From the NCBI GenBank assembly GCA_015485525.1, contig WFTM01000226.1, forward strand, positions 1 through 38,124: a DNA stretch of 38,124 nt. The letters are read 5' to 3'. Positions 1 to 5,239 of this stretch are shown in pieces (position 1 is the stretch's first letter; every line of letters begins with the position of its first letter). Under the pieces are notes generated by a model. That model worked only from the letters and a program-made list of their open reading frames with translations. It was not told the origin of the DNA and did no database searches. The position numbers were made by a program, and so were the translations under genes. The DNA is from Candidatus Zhuqueibacterota bacterium. Its GTDB lineage: Bacteria; Zhuqueibacterota; Zhuqueibacteria; Zhuqueibacterales; Geothermadaptataceae.

Positions 1-620
1 AGGGCATTCTCAGCGATAAATTTCGTCTCATAACTGATCACACAGACGCCCGGGTTTAAGTCGTGTACGAACCGGCGCGCAGAGGTGAGTTTTGAGCTGC
101 CGACAAGAGAATTGGAGTGAATCACCTGGCGTTGCAGGTTTGAGGTATCGATACGGTCGTCATCGACGATTCCGATCGTGCCAACCCCGGCTGCAGCCAG
201 GTACATCAGTACCGGAGAGCCCAGCCCGCCGGCTCCGATGACCAGGACTTTGCTTTTTCTTAGCTTTCTCTGGCTTTGCATGCCGAATTCGGGCAACGTC
301 AGGTGGCGGATATATTGCTGGATTTCCTCACGGGTGAGCTCAGGCAGGCCGTCCTCGCCGGTATTTTTTTCCGCGAGGGTGAGTTCGATGATGTCGTCTT
401 TTCTCAGGATGGTGTCCGCTCGTGTCAGCGATTCACCGCCGCGGTAAAGAGAAAAGTGATGCCGGATCAGGCCGGAATCGGAGCCCACATTGACAGCCAG
501 TTGCGGATATTCGGCGTAAAGATGCTCCAGCGCAGCCTCAAGAGTTGTGTCCGGCAGCTGGAGTTTATGCGTGTTGCCGGCAAGGTAGTGAAGGATGGGC
601 GGCAGCAGAAGTGTGGCCAT
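1..620 (-). CDS. MoaD/ThiS-like domain fused to MoeB/ThiF-type adenylyltransferase (3' end cut by window edge)
   Basis: The reading frame runs leftward from an ATG at 620 and is open to base 1, giving the first 206 residues. Residues 1-85 look like a MoaD/ThiS ubiquitin-like fold. Residues 97-206 are the start of an E1-like ThiF/MoeB domain: the family signature IQQYIRHLTLPEFG (about 100-113), the ATP-binding glycine loop GAGGLGSP (129-136), and VDDDRIDTSNLQRQVIH (152-168) with the usual acidic and Arg residues. MoeB and ThiF adenylate the C-terminal Gly-Gly of MoaD or ThiS for molybdopterin or thiazole sulfur transfer. Here no Gly-Gly stands at the end of the N-terminal domain before it runs into the E1 domain, so that domain is unlikely to be a self-substrate. 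The catalytic Cys and the zinc CxxC pairs would lie beyond the window. Family assignment is firm; pathway (molybdenum cofactor, thiamine or another sulfur carrier) is open. Confidence 0.85.
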   Translation of the reverse strand, partial: MATLLLPPILHYLAGNTHKLQLPDTTLEAALEHLYAEYPQLAVNVGSDSGLIRHHFSLYRGGESLTRADTILRKDDIIELTLAEKNTGEDGLPELTREEIQQYIRHLTLPEFGMQSQRKLRKSKVLVIGAGGLGSPVLMYLAAAGVGTIGIVDDDRIDTSNLQRQVIHSNSLVGSSKLTSARRFVHDLNPGVCVISYETKFIAENA

Positions 621-927
621 TTAGTTATGTCCGTATCGTTTTATCGGGAAGTGGTGGTAAGTTTATGCACAGAAATTTATTGGCAAAAGAAAGAAATTTC
701 TGTCTGCAAAAGGAGCGAAAAAAACGAAAGCAGCCGGGCTCCAAAAAGTACAGACATACGATTTTTCAATGACAAACGCAAGCAAGAGTGTGCCAGCGCG
801 TGTGCCACCGGTGTTGATGATTTTGTTTTCGGTGTATGGTTGAAATGCGTATATTGCATTCTTTGTTGGAAACCTCGTTGCCATAAGCGGCAGCGGGCAA
901 TCAGAATAGAAAATCATGAGGTGACCC
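621..927. other. Divergent intergenic region between moeB-like gene and small membrane gene
   Basis: About 300 bp separates the divergent genes and should hold both promoters. The reading frames crossing it are not convincing as genes. A clear Shine-Dalgarno (GAGGTG) sits 6-7 bases before the ATG at 928. No repeat or convincing operator was found. Confidence 0.4.
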
Positions 928-1149
928 ATGTTGAAGTTTGTCGACCATCTGTCCTGGCCTGTGCTCATCCTTGTCAGCATCTTCATGCTGCTGGCTCCTT
1001 TTCAGCCGATGCCGCATTTTCTTGAAAAGCTGATCATGCTGAAAAATGGCACACTGACCCGCCCGATCGATATATTCGATTTGTTTTTTCACGGTTTTCC
1101 CGCATTCCTGCTGGTGCTGAAAATCGTCCGCAGCCGGAAGAGTGCATGA
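928..1149 (+). CDS. Small two-helix inner-membrane protein (family often annotated 'RND transporter')
   Basis: A 73-residue protein with a hydrophobic segment near residues 9-25, a short loop with PMPHFLEKL and GTLTRPIDIFDL, and a second hydrophobic segment near 50-66 ending in basic residues. I recognise the pattern (hydrophobic start, 'P.PH..EK..ML..G.L.RPIDIFDL', second helix) from small conserved membrane proteins that databases often mislabel as RND transporters; it is far too short to be a transporter. Function unknown. The start is supported by GAGGTG just upstream. The stop overlaps the ATG of the Nudix gene (ATGA, 4-base overlap), which suggests translational coupling and a shared role. 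Confidence 0.75.
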   Translation: MLKFVDHLSWPVLILVSIFMLLAPFQPMPHFLEKLIMLKNGTLTRPIDIFDLFFHGFPAFLLVLKIVRSRKSA

Positions 1150-1607
1150 TGCACCTGCGCCTGGTACTGATGGGGATCATTTTTCGGGGCATGCGCGTGC
1201 TGCTCGGTTTGATGCAGCGCATTTTTAATCTGCTGGCTCTGGGCGAATGGCCGCCCTTTGCCGGTGTCGCTGTAATCCTGCGCGACGGTGACCGTGTTCT
1301 GTTCATCGAGCGCAGCGATGGCAATGGATATGGCCTGCCCGGTGGTTTCGTCCGGCTGGATGAAACGGCCGAGGCAGCGGCTATCCGGGAAACGCTGGAA
1401 GAGACCGGCCTGCATGTTGAGCTCGAGGGTATTGTCGGGATTTTATCGGGCGAGCGGGCGGATACCCTGGTGCGCACCGTGGATGTCGTTTACCGGGCCC
1501 GCATTATCGCCGGGGACGTACGGCCGTCGCGCGAGGGCACCTGCTTGTGGTTGGAGCCGGATACGGTCCGCGATGAGATCGCCTTTGGCTACGGCCGGCT
1601 GTTGTGA
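1146..1607 (+). CDS. Nudix hydrolase with hydrophobic N-terminus
   Basis: A 153-residue Nudix protein. The Nudix box G-x5-E-x7-REUxEExGU is present at about residues 67-89 (GGFVRLDE, then AAIRETLEETGL), including the metal-binding glutamates of the RExxEE core. Enzymes of this family hydrolyse nucleoside diphosphates linked to another group (oxidised dNTPs, ADP-ribose, NADH, CoA); the substrate cannot be read from the sequence. The first 35 residues are strongly hydrophobic and Met-rich, with two basic residues, and could be a membrane-associating helix; this is unusual for a housekeeping Nudix enzyme. It begins inside the stop codon of the preceding small membrane gene, so the two are probably translated together. 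A later Met as the true start is possible but would separate it from this coupling. Confidence 0.85.
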   Translation: MMHLRLVLMGIIFRGMRVLLGLMQRIFNLLALGEWPPFAGVAVILRDGDRVLFIERSDGNGYGLPGGFVRLDETAEAAAIRETLEETGLHVELEGIVGILSGERADTLVRTVDVVYRARIIAGDVRPSREGTCLWLEPDTVRDEIAFGYGRLL

Positions 1608-1627
1608 AGAGGTAGGGCTTGCCGGCT

Positions 1628-2080
1628 TCAGTATTCGGTATAGGGCTTGCCGGGGAAGCCGTTTTTGTGCAGAACTTTGAGGCTGTATCTGAGCTGCTTG
1701 TGGCTGCTCAATGGGCCGACGAGCAGCAGATAATTGCTGCCCATGGGATGGATGTTTGAATGGATGCGTCTTTTTTTGAGCCTTTTTTGCATCGCGATGG
1801 CCTCGCCGATGTCGTTGTATTCACCGACGACGATGTTGTACTGGGATGGTGAATGGCCGGGCAGGATGAGCTCACCGCCAGGAGCTTCGAAATGGTCGGG
1901 GTCCGAGCCCTTAAATGATTCGACAAAGTCATGAAAAGCATGCCACAGCCGCGGAAAATAAGCTTTTTCTCCCGCCTTAAAGAAAAATCCGGCAATAAAA
2001 AGCAACCCCAGAACGATCAGAAATTTTCCGACCCCTTCGTTGAACTGGGCAAGAGAAGTGTGTTCATTCTGCGGTGGCAT
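1628..2080 (-). CDS. Membrane-anchored SPOR-like domain protein, paralogue 1
   Basis: A 150-residue protein: a short polar N-terminus, one membrane helix (about residues 18-36), a 40-residue linker, and a C-terminal domain (about 80-146) with the beta-alpha-beta-beta-alpha-beta pattern of SPOR domains: YNIVVGEYNDIGEA, then a basic helix (MQKRLKKRRI), then NYLLLVGPLSSHKQL. The match to SPOR (strand 'VQVGSF', helix, 'YRVxVGPF', helix) is by eye. SPOR domains bind denuded peptidoglycan glycan strands, so a periplasmic or septal role is plausible. The start is supported by AAGGA seven bases upstream. Two further proteins with the same layout follow upstream on the same strand (3257-3778 and 4335-4886). 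The three do not form a tight operon because repeat-rich gaps separate them. Confidence 0.7.
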   Translation of the reverse strand: MPPQNEHTSLAQFNEGVGKFLIVLGLLFIAGFFFKAGEKAYFPRLWHAFHDFVESFKGSDPDHFEAPGGELILPGHSPSQYNIVVGEYNDIGEAIAMQKRLKKRRIHSNIHPMGSNYLLLVGPLSSHKQLRYSLKVLHKNGFPGKPYTEY

Positions 2081-2225
2081 GTGTAAATCCTTTTTTCACT
2101 GATGCGACAGGGCCGGGTGCTTCCTCGCTCTGGTTCTGATACTGAAAAATTTATGAATCTGGTACAAGGTTGGCCCAACTGTATTTTTGTTAGAAGGTTA
2201 CAGTAAGGCCTGCCGTGGGGTAAAA

Positions 2226-2481
2226 TTTTTCAGTTATCCCGGTTTTCCTCGTGCGCAGCGCTCATTGTATGAATGAATCGGGATAAATTGCGACAACCTC
2301 AGTCCCTGGGTTGTCTTCTCTCTCGGGTTATATATTTATCAGAACGGAATCGTGTACCAGGTGTGGATTCCTGTATCGATCAGGCTGCGCTGTTTACTCC
2401 ATGCGCGCCGGTTCTTATCTTTTTCCCGATTTCTCTTGGCACATGGTATTACACGCACGGGTAATCGGGAGAACTGAAAAA
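2226..2481. repeat. Composite palindromic element with TTTTTCAG-TTATCCCGG termini
   Basis: The left end reads TTTTTCAGTTATCCCGG (2226-2242). The right end reads AATCGGGAGAACTGAAAAA (2463-2481), close to its reverse complement. Inside are an inward-facing AATCGGGATAA (2276-2286) and CCCGATT (2425-2431), so the unit is two hairpin modules back to back. The left module (2231-2288) closely resembles 34585-34640. No coding capacity. Probably a nonautonomous or palindromic intergenic repeat. Confidence 0.6.
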
Positions 2482-2740
2482 TGCAACAGGGGGTGTTCGG
2501 CTAATCTCATGGTTTCGATTGATTGATGCGGAAAACTTCCGAATTTATGAATTTTCAGATTATCAGCGGATATGGTCCACTTTTCCGGATGCCGTGCACA
2601 AAGCCGGGTTTGTCTGGAGGGAAAGGCATCAGGCCATGAAGTTCCTGCGTACGTATTGCTACCCCGGTTTCTTCAAAGATGAACACTTTTCTCCGTAATG
2701 CGGGATAGCTGAAAAACTTTGCTCTGTGATGTGTTTTGTC

Positions 2741-2971
2741 TGGTTATCCGCTTAACTCAGCGCGGTTGCATCTTTTCAATCAGACCACCTGAAACAGCAC
2801 ATGCCTGCACCAGAGCTGTCATTCCGGTTTCCGCGCAGCGCGGGAACCGGAATCTTCCAGACTCCGGCATGTGCCAGAAAAGATGAGATTCCGGCACTGC
2901 GCTTCGCCTGGCCGGAATGACAAATGTCGGAATCTGGGTCAGGCCTGGTTTGCTGAGTAACTGGATACCCT
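2741..2971 (-). repeat. MITE-like element, copy A (full length, inverted relative to other copies)
   Basis: About 230 bp bounded by imperfect ~20-bp terminal inverted repeats, consensus GGKTATCCASTTAACTCAGC: left end 2742-2761, right end 2952-2970. The interior contains CCGGAATGAC-type and GAATCTC/GAGATTC nested inverted repeats and would fold into a long hairpin. Its reverse complement matches the copy at 20442-20675 over nearly its whole length, including the segment around 'CCGGAATCTCATCTTTTC'. An 8-bp TGTTTTGT lies at both flanks (2732-2739 and 2976-2983), offset a few bases on the right; it may be a target duplication but could be chance. Confidence 0.75.
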
Positions 2972-3256
2972 GATATGTTTTGTTCTAACGTCTTAATAAG
3001 ATTAAGGTTATAGTGAGATTATCCAGAGCTTGAAAAATTTTCAGGCTAAATGTAGTAAAAACATACAAGATGTTGCAAGAAAATTCTCCGTAACTCTTAT
3101 TTTTCGCATTGTTTATCCCAGTTCATTTACGAGTTTAAGCTGGCCGCCGGGGAAGCCAGGGCAGTACAAAATTTTTGCTCAACGACGTACTTTTCTGCAA
3201 CCGCCGGGAAAAATACAGTTAATCCGGCCCGTTGAGACGTTTTCGGGTTTTTCAGA

Positions 3257-3778
3257 TTACTTGCACATGTCTTTGAGCAATGGCGTCATCAAAGCAGCAC
3301 TCAGATAGCCATCGATAGCCTTCATGGTGGCAACGTTGACGATCATGGTTCTGCGCCGGCCGACATGTTTTTCAACCGCCTCCAGTAACTGGCGTGCACC
3401 AGCCAGAGTATTTCTCGGCCCGACGTAGAGGTAGTAGCGCCCGTCCTCTCCATGATAGCGCAGAAGGTTGATGCGGCTTTTTTTGAGTTCATATTCGAGC
3501 CGAAGACTGGTATGTTCACTGGTGATATCGTAAACGAGAACCACGTAGCATCTGCGGATTGCCTCATCCGGAAAGGCGGTTGCCTGCTGGACCGGCTGCT
3601 CCCTGTTGTCGTATGGCTCATGGTACAGATTGTCCAGAAATGGAATGGGAAAAGTATAGTTGAAGCCGAATCGGACAACGATGATGACAAATACCACCAG
3701 AACCACGATTTTCAGCGCTAACAGCAAAAGGAATTCGATGAAAAACAGCAAAGGATTCTTTTTCGCGTCAAAAGTCAT
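3257..3778 (-). CDS. Membrane-anchored SPOR-like domain protein, paralogue 2
   Basis: A 173-residue protein. Residues 9-40 form a very hydrophobic membrane segment (LLALKIVVLVVFVIIVV). A linker follows, then a domain at about 78-145 alignable by eye with the other two paralogues: YVVLVYDITSEH, a helix ending ELKKSRI, then RYYLYVGPRNTL and an AGARQLLEAV helix. The YxVGP signature of SPOR domains is kept. Unlike its neighbours it carries about 30 extra C-terminal residues (AIDGYLSAALMTPLLKDM) that form a possible amphipathic helix. Shine-Dalgarno support for the start is weak (GAGGAC about 11 bases upstream). Role probably envelope-related, by analogy with SPOR proteins; no enzyme domain is present. 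Confidence 0.6.
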   Translation of the reverse strand: MTFDAKKNPLLFFIEFLLLLALKIVVLVVFVIIVVRFGFNYTFPIPFLDNLYHEPYDNREQPVQQATAFPDEAIRRCYVVLVYDITSEHTSLRLEYELKKSRINLLRYHGEDGRYYLYVGPRNTLAGARQLLEAVEKHVGRRRTMIVNVATMKAIDGYLSAALMTPLLKDMCK

Positions 3779-4334
3779 TTCTTTTGTTAGTCCTCGTCAC
3801 GTGCTGCTGCCGTGTTATGTCCATCCTGAAAATTCACAAACCTGATAAAAATTCGCTTCAACTCTGTCGTTTCTGTCGAGCTCCACTAACGGCCGCGCCA
3901 GACTACGCTGTAGTCTTGGCTTCTCTGTTTATTCGCATGACGCGCTAATTTTGTGAATGCATCCCTTCTCGTGACACCGCGGCAGCACATAAGCGAAACC
4001 AGATTCCGCCAGTACCGGCCGCACCCCTACTGAGGCGATTCCGGCACGTACATGGCTTGGGCTGGAATCCCATCTTTTTTGGCACGTGCCAGAGTCTGGG
4101 AGATTCCGGTCTTCCCCTGTGGGGGAACCGAAATGACGGTTCGGGAGCAGGCACGTGCTGTTATCAGGCGGTCTGGTTGTCAAGATGCAACCGTGCTGAG
4201 TTAAGTGGATAACCAGACCGAACATCGCCTTAATTTTATTTTATCATGAAGTTACGATGATAAACCCCGCGGCGCAATATTTTTCGGCCTTACCTGCTTC
4301 TTTTGTACAAAGCGCATATTACGAAGGCTCCGGG
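3779..4334. other. Noncoding gap between SPOR-like paralogues 2 and 3
   Basis: About 550 bp without a credible gene. It carries MITE-like copy B (4037-4219). The remainder shows a small hairpin near 3901-3921 (GACTAC...GTAGTC) and nothing else recognisable. Confidence 0.5.
4037..4219 (+). repeat. MITE-like element, copy B (left end missing)
   Basis: Aligns by eye with the copy at 20442-20675 from the GATTCCGGC segment through GGCACGTGCC, GAGATTCCGGTCTTCCCCTG and the AAGATGCAACCGTGCTGAG segment to the right terminal repeat GCTGAGTTAAGTGGATAACC (4196-4215). The left terminal inverted repeat found in the full copies is not recognisable, so this is a truncated or diverged copy. Confidence 0.7.
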
Positions 4335-4886
4335 TTAATGACCCGGTGACAGAATACGCGCTTCTTCATAGCCTGCAGATTGCACGATCTGCAGAGCCCG
4401 CCTGGCCTGTGACCGGCTGATGAGATCGCTGACAAGAACAAAATAACGCCCCTGCCGGTAAACGGATGAAGCCCAGAGCCTGTTTTGTTTCAGCTTGTAG
4501 ATTGCCCGCGTCGCCGCTGTCCGATCCGCTGTAGTGAAAACCAGAATCCGGTAAGTTGACAGGCGCAGTGATTCGATGGTTTGCGTTGACAGACCGGTTG
4601 GCAGCTCGGGAAAAGCCGTATCCGGAAGCGAAGTGCCGTATGAGTGCAGGCGCTCAGTATTGCCCGGGATGTGTTGGATGAGCCATCCGGGCAAAATTTG
4701 TTCGAGGGGGTTACGTCCGGCTGCGATTTCGAGAGTACAGTAGATGATCAACAACGCCGCACCGGCAGGTACGAGGAAGGCCTTGATGAACTTCCCCAGT
4801 AATTCCCAAAAAGCATCAAACGGAGGTTTGGGTTTTGGTGGGTCTGGTTTGAAGACGTACTTGAATTCACCTGTTGGTAGTAACAT
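4335..4886 (-). CDS. Membrane-anchored SPOR-like domain protein, paralogue 3
   Basis: I start it at the ATG at 4886, preceded by AAGGGGAG at four bases, giving 183 residues; an upstream in-frame start would add 24 residues with no ribosome site. The N-terminus has a proline-rich stretch (DPPKPKPPFDAF), then a membrane helix at about 44-64, a linker of about 55 residues, and a C-terminal domain (about 112-178): YRILVFTTADRTAAT, a helix (YKLKQNRL), RYFVLVSDLISR, and a final QARRALQIV helix. It is the most diverged of the three: the VGP of the second strand is VSD. The shared layout with 1628-2080 and 3257-3778 points to duplication. Molecular role unknown; peptidoglycan binding is the analogy. 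Confidence 0.65.
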   Translation of the reverse strand: MLLPTGEFKYVFKPDPPKPKPPFDAFWELLGKFIKAFLVPAGAALLIIYCTLEIAAGRNPLEQILPGWLIQHIPGNTERLHSYGTSLPDTAFPELPTGLSTQTIESLRLSTYRILVFTTADRTAATRAIYKLKQNRLWASSVYRQGRYFVLVSDLISRSQARRALQIVQSAGYEEARILSPGH

Positions 4887-5239
4887 ATGGCTCCCCTTGG
4901 ATTTGAGTGCAGAACGGTCGTTTGCACATCCTGTAGCGAGACCACGTTGTGCCGGCAAGCTGGAGTCGTCGTGAAGATACTGCCGTACCTCAAATATGGA
5001 AAGTCGTGCCGGTTAGCCCGTACCGGCAAAGCCCGGGGAAGAGGGAGATACAGCATGATGCGGACTCAGGAACGTACCGTGTGATGATCCACGTCCGGAG
5101 TCGAATCCAAACAGGGCGAGGTCAGGATGATTGAATTGTGTAAAATATACGTTTTTTCGATCATTTTCACAAGAAATTTTCGAATTTGCAATGTTTTGCA
5201 CATCTGCACAGAAGCAGCACGACGGCCTGCATCCCAATA
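4887..5239. other. Noncoding gap between SPOR-like paralogue 3 and GH113-like gene
   Basis: No credible gene. A hairpin lies at 5007-5028 (TGCCGGT ... ACCGGCA, 7-bp stem, 8-nt loop), followed by a purine-rich stretch. It lies downstream of the minus-strand glycosidase gene and could end its transcription, but there is no clear T-run. The AT-rich part (5127-5200) may contain the promoter of the minus-strand gene at 4886. Confidence 0.35.

Larger units (their letters stand above)
2081..3256. other. Repeat-rich noncoding stretch between SPOR-like paralogues 1 and 2
   Basis: About 1.2 kb without a credible gene; the small open frames here have no recognisable protein pattern. It holds a composite inverted-repeat element (2226-2481), a full MITE-like element (2741-2971), and several copies of the CTGAAAAATT motif, for example near 2144, 2551 (inverted), 2710 and 3030. 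The segment near 2700-2724 is nearly repeated at 33827-33851. Confidence 0.6.

Noticed and set aside
276-1025. Plus-strand 249-residue open frame over the left end
   Set aside because: It overlaps the real minus-strand MoaD/MoeB-like gene, its translation shows no family pattern, and it runs into the small membrane gene.
2273-2526. Short open frames inside the 2.1-3.3 kb gap
   Set aside because: They lie within the palindromic element, overlap each other and have no ribosome site or recognisable protein.
5090-5115. tRNA T-arm-like GTCGAATCC
   Set aside because: No matching acceptor or anticodon arms around it.
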